Part shown: positions 51,734-59,042 of the stretch, piece after piece
How positions within the stretch are numbered: position 1 is the first letter of the stretch
Layout of the letters: every line of letters begins with the position of its first letter
Source: Akkermansiaceae bacterium
Lineage (GTDB): Bacteria; Verrucomicrobiota; Verrucomicrobiia; Verrucomicrobiales; Akkermansiaceae
DNA: 59,042 nucleotides
Assembly: GCA_022510805.1 (NCBI GenBank)
Contig: JAFLSS010000001.1
Span: forward strand, 1-59,042
Direction: 5' to 3'
Position numbers and translations under genes: made by a program
The notes under the pieces: model-generated
What the model was told of the DNA's origin: nothing
Database searches by the model: none
The model's input: the letters and a program-made list of their open reading frames with translations, nothing else

Positions 51734-52500
51734 TGCAAAAGCGCGGCCATGTCGGCAGGGAGGGGGGCGTGGGCGCAGATCTTGCGCCCGGCGTAGCAGA
51801 ACTCCAGATGCGAGGCGTGCAGAGCGTGGCGCGGCAGGATGAGCTCGCGCAGCAGCTCCGGCGTGAACCCGCTCTCCACAAAGCGCAGGTAGCGTGTCTC
51901 ATCCCCGCCGTAGATCTTATCCCCCACGATGGGGTGCCCCATGTATTCCAGGTGTGCGCGGATTTGGTGCATGCGCCCGGTGTGGGGGCGGCACTCCACC
52001 AGCGCCCGCTCCGGGAGCTCGGCGCTTGCGGACAGGCGGCGCAGGACTCGGAACTCCGTGAGGCAGGGCTTGCCGAGCGGGTGGCAGGCCCGGCGCACGC
52101 GCACCTGAGTCGGGGCGAGGCCGGCCATGGGGCACAGCGGCTCCGCGCAGGCGGCCGCCTCCCATGCGGGCAGGCCCTGCACGATGGCTTGGTAGGTTTT
52201 GCGCACGGTGCGCTGCATCATGGCGCAGCCGAGCTCATGAGCCGCCCGGCGTGTTTTGGCGATGAGCACGAGCCCGCTTGTTTCGCGATCCAGGCGGTTG
52301 ATGAGCGAAACCTGCCCGCCGCAGGCCAGCTCATACGCCAGCAGGGCGCGCACGCCGCCCCAGAGGGTGGGCTCTGCGCCGGCGGTGCTGCCCACCGGGT
52401 GCATGAGCAGCGGGGCTGCCTTGCTCACCACCAGCACGTCGTCATCCTCGTAGATGGTGTCAAACGCCGCGTGCACGGCTATGGGGTAATCCCGCTTCAT
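51730..52500 (-). CDS. RluA-family pseudouridine synthase
   Basis: 256 residues. The catalytic motif is INRLDRETSGLVLIAK with the Asp of RLD, followed by ECRPHTGRMHQIRAHL. The S4 domain seen in RluC/D is absent, so it is a short RluA-type enzyme acting on rRNA or tRNA. The target cannot be assigned. Its start overlaps the stop of the upstream RsuA-type gene by 4 bases (ATGA). Confidence 0.9.
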   Translation of the reverse strand: MKRDYPIAVHAAFDTIYEDDDVLVVSKAAPLLMHPVGSTAGAEPTLWGGVRALLAYELACGGQVSLINRLDRETSGLVLIAKTRRAAHELGCAMMQRTVRKTYQAIVQGLPAWEAAACAEPLCPMAGLAPTQVRVRRACHPLGKPCLTEFRVLRRLSASAELPERALVECRPHTGRMHQIRAHLEYMGHPIVGDKIYGGDETRYLRFVESGFTPELLRELILPRHALHASHLEFCYAGRKICAHAPLPADMAALLH

Positions 52501-53195
52501 GATGAGAAAAGAGCCGGATCCACCGCCACCCACTCGCCGGGCGCCAGCCCCAGGGTCTCCAGGCGCAGCGGCCCCAGCTCGACCCGCTCGAGCGCGGTGA
52601 CCGGGGCGCCCACTGCGGCGAGCATGCGGCGCACTTGGTGGTAGCGGCCCTCACTCAGCGTGAGCCGGCCGGTGCATTCACCCTGCATGACCAGCCGGGC
52701 GGGCAAGCAGGGCGTTTTCTCCCCGCGCAGCAGGAACTCCCCGCTCGCAAACAGCGCGGCGGCTTCGGGCGGCACAGGGGCTGCTGTGGTGAAGGCATAG
52801 ACCTTGGGCACATGGCGGCGCGGGCTGGTGAGCGCGTGAAGCAGCGCGCCATCATCTGTCAGCAGCAGCAGCCCGCTCGTTTCCTTGTCCAGGCGGCCCA
52901 CCGTCTGCACCGCCGGAGTGCGGCGCAGCCACTGCTCCGGCAGCAGGTCATACACCGGCGTGCCATCTGCCGCTTCATGGCTGCAGGTGTAGCCCACCGG
53001 CTTGTACAGCGCCGCGCACAGCCCCTGCGGGAAGGGCACCGGCGCGCCATCCACCAGCACGCGCTCCGGCTGCACCTGCGCATTGACAGAAAAAAGGGTT
53101 TTGCCCTCGTGCACAACACGTCCCTGCTTCGCCCATGAGGCCGCTTCGCGGCGCGAGCAGTAGCCATAGCGGCTCAGTAAAGCATCCACTCTCAT
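52497..53195 (-). CDS. RsuA/RluB-family pseudouridine synthase
   Basis: 232 residues. An N-terminal S4 RNA-binding domain (MRVDALLSRYGYCSRREA) is followed by the catalytic domain with VGRLDKETSGLLLLT and EGRYHQVRRMLAAVGAPV. It modifies 16S or 23S rRNA. Its last bases overlap the RluA-type gene, suggesting translational coupling of two rRNA/tRNA modification enzymes. Confidence 0.9.
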   Translation of the reverse strand: MRVDALLSRYGYCSRREAASWAKQGRVVHEGKTLFSVNAQVQPERVLVDGAPVPFPQGLCAALYKPVGYTCSHEAADGTPVYDLLPEQWLRRTPAVQTVGRLDKETSGLLLLTDDGALLHALTSPRRHVPKVYAFTTAAPVPPEAAALFASGEFLLRGEKTPCLPARLVMQGECTGRLTLSEGRYHQVRRMLAAVGAPVTALERVELGPLRLETLGLAPGEWVAVDPALFSS

Positions 53196-53204
53196 TGTGC
53201 AATG

Positions 53205-53233
53205 AATTTATCATCATTTTTTTTGAAAAACAA
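53205..53233 (-). promoter_or_regulatory. Promoter of the RsuA-type gene
   Basis: On the minus strand TTGTTT (53228-53233), 17-bp spacer, TAAATT (53205-53210). The ATG at 53195 is 10 nt beyond. Only two bases separate its -35 from that of the plus-strand promoter. Confidence 0.6.
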
Positions 53234-53235
53234 GG

Positions 53236-53264
53236 TTGAAATCCGCGCGTTTTTGTGGTAGATA
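53236..53264 (+). promoter_or_regulatory. Promoter of the TPR protein gene
   Basis: TTGAAA (53236-53241), 17-bp spacer, extended -10 TGG-TAGATA (53259-53264). It leaves a leader of about 60 nt. Confidence 0.65.
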
Positions 53265-53331
53265 GTAGGGAACGCACGGCGTACAACTTATAACCTATAT
53301 ACCGGTTTCGGGATACCATCATTTCCAGAAT

Positions 53332-54702
53332 ATGATCACCATCATTTCAGAACGAGAACTTCCTGCTGCGGAAGCAGCTCTTTGGGTGAAAGCTCAGCAG
53401 GCTGTTGAGGCCGATAACTACAAATATGCAGTGAGCATACTGCGCACGCTCATCAAGCGCGCGCCCGGCTTTTTGAATGGCCGCAAGGTGCTGCGCGCGT
53501 GTGAGGTGAAAGTGACTCCTGACGCCGGGCGCAAGACCTCGCTCTTTGCAGGTGTTCGCCTCACAACCACGCGCAAGGATCCCACCACCACCATCACCAC
53601 GATTGAGGATGAGCTGGAGAAAGATCCCTACTCTGTGGCGGCCAATGAGATTCTCTTTGCGGCGGCGACAGATCTGAACCTGCCGGATCTCGCGGCATTT
53701 GCTCTGGAGACCATCTGCCAGGGACAGCCGAATCCCAAGAAGCACCTGCACTTGCTGGCTAATCATTATATTAAGAATGAGCAGTTTGCAGAGGCTGCGG
53801 AGGCATACCGCCGCATCCTGAAGTTTGACCGCACGGACTCTGTGGCCATGCGCGGTGAGAAAGACTGCGCGGCGCGTGCCTCCATGCGCCAAGGCAACTG
53901 GGAGGGCGCCGGTGATTTCCGCACGAAGATGAAGAACCAGAACGCCACGGCCGAGCTGGAGAGCGCGGATAAGGTGGGGCTCACGCAGGCGGAGATGGAG
54001 GCGCGCTTGGCGCAGCTCTCTGAGGAGTACGCCGCTGATAACACGAACCTGCAGGTGGTCAAGAGTATCGCTTCCATCTATGAGCAGATGGAGGACTTTG
54101 CCAATGCCTATTCCTTCTATGCCTACGCGTTCCAGCTGAGCGGCAACTCGGATTTCTCCATCAATGACAAGACGATGGAGATGCATGAGAAGCTGCTGCA
54201 GGCGGAGCTGGCTCACTATGAGCAGGTGCTTGCGGCGGATCCGAACAATGCGGAGGCTCAGGCTGCTCTGGCGCAGCGCCGTCAAGAGGTGGCCGCCGCC
54301 GTGGTGGCCGATGCGAAAGCGCGTGTGGATGCCAACCCCACCGATGCGAACCTGCAGCTCAAGTACGGCCAGGCGCTTTATGATGCGGAGCAGTATTCGG
54401 AGGCAATCCCCGCCCTGCAGCGCGCGCGCTCTAATCCGAACCTGCGCATCAAGTCCATGCTGATTTTGGGTAAGTGCTACGCCGCGAAGAACATGATTGA
54501 TATGGCCATCCGCCAGCTGGAAGATGCCAATGCTGAGCAGGTGACCATGGATGAGACGAAGAAGGAGCTTCTTTACCTCATCGGTGATCTCTACACCCAA
54601 GCCGGCAATACGGAGAAGGCTCTGGAGAACTTCAAGAGTATCTACGAAGTGGACTACGGCTACAGGGACGTGGCTCAGCGCGTGGAGTCGGCATACAGTT
54701 AA
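53332..54702 (+). CDS. TPR-repeat protein
   Basis: 456 residues without a signal peptide, so probably cytoplasmic. Tetratricopeptide-like helices run through it, clear at about residues 145-170 (EQFAEAAEAYRRILKFDRTD), 330-380 and 415-445 (GNTEKALENFKSIYEVDYG). A coiled-coil-like stretch lies in between (MEMHEKLLQAELAHYEQVL). No enzymatic motif. A monocistronic gene with its own promoter and long leader; function unknown. Confidence 0.8.
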   Translation: MITIISERELPAAEAALWVKAQQAVEADNYKYAVSILRTLIKRAPGFLNGRKVLRACEVKVTPDAGRKTSLFAGVRLTTTRKDPTTTITTIEDELEKDPYSVAANEILFAAATDLNLPDLAAFALETICQGQPNPKKHLHLLANHYIKNEQFAEAAEAYRRILKFDRTDSVAMRGEKDCAARASMRQGNWEGAGDFRTKMKNQNATAELESADKVGLTQAEMEARLAQLSEEYAADNTNLQVVKSIASIYEQMEDFANAYSFYAYAFQLSGNSDFSINDKTMEMHEKLLQAELAHYEQVLAADPNNAEAQAALAQRRQEVAAAVVADAKARVDANPTDANLQLKYGQALYDAEQYSEAIPALQRARSNPNLRIKSMLILGKCYAAKNMIDMAIRQLEDANAEQVTMDETKKELLYLIGDLYTQAGNTEKALENFKSIYEVDYGYRDVAQRVESAYS

Positions 54703-54728
54703 GCCTTCTCTTCCCCCCTGCTTTTGTC

Positions 54729-54763
54729 AGAGCCGCTTTCCCCCTGCTCGGGAAGGCGGCTCT
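54729..54763 (+). terminator. Terminator of the TPR protein gene
   Basis: AGAGCCGC pairs with GCGGCTCT, with further imperfect pairing inside; the T-tail is weak. Confidence 0.55.
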
Positions 54764-54869
54764 GCTGTATTGTGTGTGAAGGGGGCTCGCCGGCGGTGGC
54801 AGGTAGAGGGGGGGAGCTCAGAGAGCTGCCCCTTGCTTGGGGATAGGCAATGAGGAGGGCCGCGCCGCC

Positions 54870-55490
54870 TCAGGGTTGGGTGGGTAGGGCGCGGATGGCA
54901 TCCATGATCTTGTCGCCGATGTGCTGCTGAGCATGGCGGCCTTTGGCGCGCAGCTCATCAGCGGAGAAGGGAATGGGGTCACCGATGCTCAGGGTGAGGG
55001 GGCGGAAGCGCAGCTTGCGGCTGTGGATGGGCAGGCTCTCGTAGGCACCCTCGATGCGGATAGGCTGCACCGGGATTTGGCCGAGTTTGCTGATGATGAG
55101 GCCAATGCCGGGCATGGCGTTGTGGATCCGGCCATCCGGGCAGCGCGCGCCCTCGGGGAAGATGACGATGCGGCCGCCGGCTTTGACATGGCGCAGGACT
55201 TTGAGGATGCTGCCGGGATCCGGCTGGTGCTGGTCGATGGGCAGGGCATTGCACAGCGGCAGGGTGTATTTCATGAACAGCGGGTCAAAGAGGGTCTTGC
55301 GCGCAAGGAAATGCACCGGCTGCTCAAACATCTGTCCGATGACGGGCGGGTCCAGGAAGCTTTGGTGGTTGGCCACGTAGATGCAGGCCCCCTCCTGGAT
55401 GAGTTTGTCGTAGTTGATGATCTTGAGCTGGAAGAAGGACTGCACGGCGGCGCGGCAGAGGCAGTGGCCGATGAAGTAGAGCGGGTTCAT
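54870..55490 (-). CDS. plsC: 1-Acyl-sn-glycerol-3-phosphate acyltransferase
   Basis: 206 residues from MNPLYFIGHCL. The catalytic motif is ANHQSFLD (NHx4D) and the substrate motif is FPEGARCPDG. It acylates lysophosphatidate to phosphatidate at the inner membrane. It follows cmk by 16 bases. Family members with other acceptor substrates exist, so the exact role is slightly open. Confidence 0.9.
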   Translation of the reverse strand: MNPLYFIGHCLCRAAVQSFFQLKIINYDKLIQEGACIYVANHQSFLDPPVIGQMFEQPVHFLARKTLFDPLFMKYTLPLCNALPIDQHQPDPGSILKVLRHVKAGGRIVIFPEGARCPDGRIHNAMPGIGLIISKLGQIPVQPIRIEGAYESLPIHSRKLRFRPLTLSIGDPIPFSADELRAKGRHAQQHIGDKIMDAIRALPTQP

Positions 55491-55506
55491 GAGTCGTATA
55501 AAAAAA

Positions 55507-56145
55507 TCAGGCGAGTTTGGTGCGGATGTCCGTGATGATGCGTTCAACAACTTGTTCGATACTCATTTCGGAGGTGTCGACCAGCAGCGCATCGGGCGCT
55601 TGGGTGAGCGGGGCACAGGCGCGCGAGGCGTCTTTTTTGTCGCGCTCGGTGATGGAGTCAGTAAGGCCCTGCTTGGCGCGGCGCCGGGCGCGCTCCTCAG
55701 GTGAGGCTGTCACAAAATACTTGAAAGGCGTGTCGGGGAAGACGACGGAGCCGATGTCGCGCCCCTCCATGACGACCGGCTCCACCTTGTTGTATTCCCG
55801 CTGTTTGCGCAGGAGGTAGGCGCGCACTTCGGGGATGGCGGCAATGGTGGAAACATATTGATTGGTCTCCGGGGAGGTGAGCTCGGCAGAGAGGACACGG
55901 CCCTCAAAAAGCACGGTGGAGCAGGTGCCGTCTTTGCCGAATTCGAGGGGTATTTCAGGGAGCAGGGCGCAGATCTGCGCGGCATCTGCCGGGTTGGCGC
56001 CGCGCCGGAGGGCGTACCATGTGATAGCGCGGTACATGGCGCCGGTGTTGATGAACGTGTACCCCAGCTCTTTTGCGATGAGTTTGGCGACAGTAGACTT
56101 GCCGGAGGCGGCCGGCCCATCAATGGCTATGGCGGGGGGATTCAT
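55507..56145 (-). CDS. cmk: Cytidylate kinase
   Basis: Phosphorylates CMP and dCMP. The P-loop is GPAASGKST; VVMEGRDIGSVVFP, the YFVTASPEERARRR segment and the C-terminal VDTSEMSIEQVV are typical. 212 residues, normal length. First gene of the cmk-plsC operon, which is a common pairing. Its promoter makes it leaderless. Confidence 0.95.
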   Translation of the reverse strand: MNPPAIAIDGPAASGKSTVAKLIAKELGYTFINTGAMYRAITWYALRRGANPADAAQICALLPEIPLEFGKDGTCSTVLFEGRVLSAELTSPETNQYVSTIAAIPEVRAYLLRKQREYNKVEPVVMEGRDIGSVVFPDTPFKYFVTASPEERARRRAKQGLTDSITERDKKDASRACAPLTQAPDALLVDTSEMSIEQVVERIITDIRTKLA

Positions 56146-56152
56146 GCCTGAG

Positions 56153-56181
56153 AGTATACCTGCCGGAGGCGGCGTTGTCGA
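56153..56181 (-). promoter_or_regulatory. Promoter of cmk (leaderless)
   Basis: On the minus strand TCGACA (56176-56181), 17-bp spacer, TATACT (56153-56158). The ATG at 56145 is 8 nt beyond. Confidence 0.75.
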
Positions 56182-56222
56182 GCCAAAAGGAAGCCACGGT
56201 GGCGGCTTTGGCGTTTGTTCTC

Positions 56223-58619
56223 TTAGCGGAAGCGGAGAATGACGGGCAGCCGGGGGGTGCCCTCCGGGCAGAGGGATTCGACATCTTTTGCGGGCACCCA
56301 GCCGCGGATGCCGGTGGTGGTCTCGACATAGGCGTGGCTGCCGCGCCGTGCCAGCAGGTGCACGGGGGTGGAGGCCGGGAGCTGGATGATGCTGCCGGCA
56401 TCACTACCGGCGGCGCTGCGGGCAGTGGTGCTCTGCAGGATGTAGGCGAGGTCTGACGGCGGCAGGGAGGAGAGATCCGGGGTTTCGCGGGTGGTGTAGT
56501 AGAGCCAGTTGGTGCCGCAGAGGAGGCTGAGGCAGGTGAAGAGGATGATGCCGGCGGTGACCCATGCTCCGGCGCGGTGCTTGCGCAGCAGGAGGCGCAG
56601 GCTGATGCAGAAGAGCAGCAGGGCGGTGCACACGATGGTGGCTACCCAAAGCTGGCTGCAGTTCAGGAGGGTGAAGATGCCGGCGACTCCGTGCCGGGTG
56701 GGGAGGATGGCGCCCTCTTTGCGCTGGATGAAGCTGAGGTTGGCCCTGGCTTCGGCGTAGGAGGGATCCAGCTGGAGGGCGCGCGCGTAGTACAGGGCGG
56801 CGCGCCCGGGTTTGCCGAGCCGGTAGGCGCAGTTGCCGAGGTTGTAATAGGCGGCAGGGTGGGGCTGCGCGACGCTGCGGATGTGCTCTTGGAGCAGCTC
56901 TTGCGCCTTGGTGTATTGGCGGGCGTTGTAGTACTCCTCAGCCGGGTCGCCGGCGGCGGTGGCGAGGGGCAGCAGCGCCAGCAGCAGAAGAAGGGTTTTC
57001 ACCAGGGCTTTGCGCACGCATTTGAGCATGGCGGTGCGCTGATTTGCCGGCACCACAGGAGCTGCCTCGGGGCGGAAGGCTTCGTTATCTCGCTGCCGGA
57101 GGATGCTTTCGAGCTCCGGGGTCATGTCGGCCGCGGGGATGTGGCTTTCGATGAAGGCGCCAATGCGCTTGAGGAAGGCGAGCCCTTGTTGCTCGCGGGA
57201 GATGGCGGCCAGCTCGCGCTCGAGGGCGCGGGTGCCCGCATGCTTGGCGAGGCGGCGCAGCAGGACGCGCCCGAGGATGAAGAGCATGATGCCTGCTGCC
57301 GGCAGGTAGAGCAGGTACCACAGCCAGCGCGGCAGCTCCCGGTAGGGAAGCAGAAGGGACGCCTCCATGGGGGCGTAGCCGTAGATATCTGTCATCTCCG
57401 CCACGGGAATTTGCCCGGCTGGCGGGGGGGTGGCTGCCTGCACAATGACGCCGCCGCTGTCATCTGTCTCCCGCCAGGGCAGGGGGATGGGCGTGGAGGC
57501 CGCGCGCTTGTAGGCCATGGCGGCGGGGTCAAAGTAGCTCATGGAGAAGGAGGGGATGGAGCTCACCTCTGTGACGGGGCGCATGAGCTGGGAGAAGATC
57601 ATGCCCACGGTGTCACCGCTCGGGGAGATGATGGGCTTGCGCGTGGCGGGCACGAGTTTCCAACTGTCGGCCTCACTGGGGAGGGGGCAGGGGAGCTGCT
57701 GCAGATTACCGGTGCCGCGCACGGTGATCTCGACTTCGACGGCCTCATTCATGGCGAGCGAGGTGGCGGCGGTGCGTGTGCTCACGCTGTAGTTGCCCAC
57801 GGTGTCGGCAAAATGAGCCGGTGCGCCGGGGGGGAGGGGGAGGGCGGAGAGGGTGAGGGTGGGCACATAGGCCTCCTCTTGCCCCACCACAAAGAAGCCG
57901 TGGCGGCGCGTGAGGAGGAATTTCCCCACGAGGTCGGACTTGCCCTCACGGAAGGGGGTGAACTCGCCGGTGAGGTCTATGGTGTTCCAGTTCTGCCCGC
58001 GGGCAAAGGCCACCGGGTTGCTCATGAGGCGGCTGTGCACCAGCGCCACCACGCCTTGCGCGGCTTGCTGCATGGTGTTCACTTTCACGCCGATGGATTG
58101 GAGCTGCGGCAGGGCGCCCATGCTGCAATCCTGCGGGAGGAAGATTTTGAGCGCCGCGCGCACGGGCTGGTGCACATAGCCCTCTGTGGGCTGGGTGTAC
58201 CAGAGGGCGCCGTAATTCACCGGGGTGGAGTACCACTTGATTTCAGCGGTGGAGAGCACCGGCAGCGGCGGCACCGGCAGGGTGTGTTTCCGCCCTGAGC
58301 GGTATTCCACCACCAGATCCTCCAGCTGCAGGGTGCCCGCTTTGTCGGCGCGCACAAAGATGGGCAGTATTTCCACCATGGCGCGGTTGGGATCCAGCGG
58401 GTTCACATCCACCGCCGGCTGCTGGGCCTGGATCGAAGCGAAGCGGGCGCGCGGAGTTTCCTTGAGGATGAAGGGGTCGGAGCCGACCTCGGTGTCGATG
58501 AGGTAGAGCACCACTTGCTCACCCGGCACAGCGACCCCGGTGGACCACACGGGGTATACCTCTGCTGTGGCGAGCGGCGCGAGGATCAGAAAAAGGAGGA
58601 GGGTGATGAGTTTGTGCAT
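56223..58619 (-). CDS. BatD-BatE fusion protein
   Basis: 798 residues from MHKLITLLLFLILAPLATA, a signal peptide. The first 450 residues are the beta-rich BatD-type oxygen-tolerance region, ending in a membrane segment (WYLLYLPAAGIMLFILG). A second part starts at about residue 590 with another membrane segment, TPR repeats (YYNARQYTKAQELLQEHI, YYNLGNCAYRLGKPGRAALYY), two more membrane segments and an SH3-like domain (TPVHLLARRGSHAYVETTT). This matches BatE. In many genomes these are two genes. It follows the BatC-like gene by 4 bases. Confidence 0.85.
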   Translation of the reverse strand: MHKLITLLLFLILAPLATAEVYPVWSTGVAVPGEQVVLYLIDTEVGSDPFILKETPRARFASIQAQQPAVDVNPLDPNRAMVEILPIFVRADKAGTLQLEDLVVEYRSGRKHTLPVPPLPVLSTAEIKWYSTPVNYGALWYTQPTEGYVHQPVRAALKIFLPQDCSMGALPQLQSIGVKVNTMQQAAQGVVALVHSRLMSNPVAFARGQNWNTIDLTGEFTPFREGKSDLVGKFLLTRRHGFFVVGQEEAYVPTLTLSALPLPPGAPAHFADTVGNYSVSTRTAATSLAMNEAVEVEITVRGTGNLQQLPCPLPSEADSWKLVPATRKPIISPSGDTVGMIFSQLMRPVTEVSSIPSFSMSYFDPAAMAYKRAASTPIPLPWRETDDSGGVIVQAATPPPAGQIPVAEMTDIYGYAPMEASLLLPYRELPRWLWYLLYLPAAGIMLFILGRVLLRRLAKHAGTRALERELAAISREQQGLAFLKRIGAFIESHIPAADMTPELESILRQRDNEAFRPEAAPVVPANQRTAMLKCVRKALVKTLLLLLALLPLATAAGDPAEEYYNARQYTKAQELLQEHIRSVAQPHPAAYYNLGNCAYRLGKPGRAALYYARALQLDPSYAEARANLSFIQRKEGAILPTRHGVAGIFTLLNCSQLWVATIVCTALLLFCISLRLLLRKHRAGAWVTAGIILFTCLSLLCGTNWLYYTTRETPDLSSLPPSDLAYILQSTTARSAAGSDAGSIIQLPASTPVHLLARRGSHAYVETTTGIRGWVPAKDVESLCPEGTPRLPVILRFR

Positions 58620-58623
58620 GGTA

Positions 58624-59042
58624 TCAATAATCTTTGGATGGCGGCCGGACCGCGCGGTTAAAATGGGGGATGGGGGAGCCTTTCTCCTCGTCGAGGTGCA
58701 TCCGCAGAATACCCTCGGCGCGGCGGCGCTCTTTTTCATCATCGGAGACGGGATCACCCACTTCTACTGCCTCATCAGCCTCCTGCTGTCGGGCGTCTGC
58801 GGGCTGGTTTTGAGACGACTCATCGGCGGAATCCTGCGGCTGCTGAGGCGCGGTTCCTTGGCTGCTCTCGTCCTGCTTGTCTTTGTTATCCTGGCCTTTG
58901 GAGGAGTCCTTGTCGTCCTGCTTGTCCTTGTTGTCCTGGCCTTTGGAGGAGTCCTTGTCGTCCTGCTTGTCCTTGTTGTCTTGATCCTTGGAGGAGTCCT
59001 TGTCGTCCTGCTTGTCCTTGTTGTCCTGGCCTTTGGAGGAGT
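58624..59042 (-). CDS. BatC-like protein, C-terminal part (runs off the window)
   Basis: The C-terminal 139 residues of a gene that continues beyond the window edge, in frame without stops. It contains 15-residue repeats such as GQDNKDKQDDKDSSK, then a Gln/Asp/Ser-rich stretch, and ends with ERRAEGILRMHLDEEK and PPSKDY. That ending is typical of TPR proteins of the BatC/BatB type in Bat operons. The TPR part is not in view, so the call relies on this ending and on position just before BatD. Confidence 0.65.
   Translation of the reverse strand, partial: SSKGQDNKDKQDDKDSSKDQDNKDKQDDKDSSKGQDNKDKQDDKDSSKGQDNKDKQDESSQGTAPQQPQDSADESSQNQPADARQQEADEAVEVGDPVSDDEKERRRAEGILRMHLDEEKGSPIPHFNRAVRPPSKDY
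58896..59042 (-). repeat. 45-bp in-frame repeats in the BatC-like gene
   Basis: Units begin at 58896, 58941, 58986 and 59031, a strict 45-bp period, encoding 15-residue Lys/Asp/Gln/Ser-rich units. The array is cut by the window edge. Confidence 0.85.

Noticed and set aside
56577..58298. 573-codon plus-strand frame opposite the BatD-BatE gene
   Set aside because: Gly/His/Glu-rich shadow frame with no recognisable domain.
58896..59042. Regular 45-bp repeats considered as CRISPR or a replication-origin iteron
   Set aside because: They are contiguous, in frame and encode a low-complexity tail of a Bat protein.

Overview
The window looks like chromosomal DNA of a Verrucomicrobiota bacterium, possibly from the Akkermansia-like Verrucomicrobiales. 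This is an inference from content, since no 16S or other marker is present. Supporting signs are GC-rich DNA, a Gram-negative envelope (outer-membrane barrel, lipoproteins), a divergent FtsA/FtsZ pair, a Bat (aerotolerance) cluster with PVC-like fusions, PA14-like anchored proteins, an integrase of the type common in Verrucomicrobia, and many ankyrin, Sel1 and TPR proteins. Most start codons have no Shine-Dalgarno sequence.

Layout. 1-820: an AT-richer patch with a perfect hairpin and the 3' remnant of a DUF4143 ATPase gene. 759-6214 (minus): an operon of two paralogous secreted ankyrin proteins and a secreted SecD-P1-head protein. 6440-9527: TerC-family transporter, Mrp and an ankyrin protein. 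9610-14264: argG, rimO, a Sel1 protein and a broken copy of the start of its gene. 14388-18620: class A penicillin-binding protein, a small secreted acidic protein and a solitary tyrosine recombinase. 18730-25293: gamma-carbonic-anhydrase-like protein, membrane-anchored ankyrin protein, coiled-coil protein, zinc-type ArsR repressor, queE, low-molecular-weight phosphatase, fabD, ilvN and an acyltransferase. 25397-33046: an intact HtrA protease followed by a catalytically dead HtrA-like lipoprotein, an M3 oligopeptidase, small envelope proteins and a beta-barrel protein. 33209-40179: map, two PA14-like paralogues, a bile-acid-symporter-type carrier, menC, fabH and tRNA-Lys. 40280-48930: an L,D-transpeptidase-like protein, a lipoprotein, ftsA, ftsZ, then large secreted proteins and a pentaheme cytochrome. 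49005-59042: nagZ-like, recF/pyrE, two pseudouridine synthases, a TPR protein, cmk/plsC, and a BatD-BatE fusion with the tail of a BatC-like gene.

Two signals stand out. First, eighteen genes have a sigma-70-type promoter whose -10 hexamer ends only 7-11 nt before the start codon, so their mRNAs should be leaderless or have leaders of about 0-4 nt. These promoters are on both strands and often divergent, so this appears to be a general feature of the genome. Second, FtsZ has a long acidic linker followed by three perfect-period 27-residue repeats plus a partial fourth, each beginning with a motif like the FtsZ C-terminal conserved peptide, and its T7 catalytic loop is altered. Together with the neighbouring FtsA this suggests a multivalent, divergent division apparatus. 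No CRISPR array, phage module or complete defence system was found.
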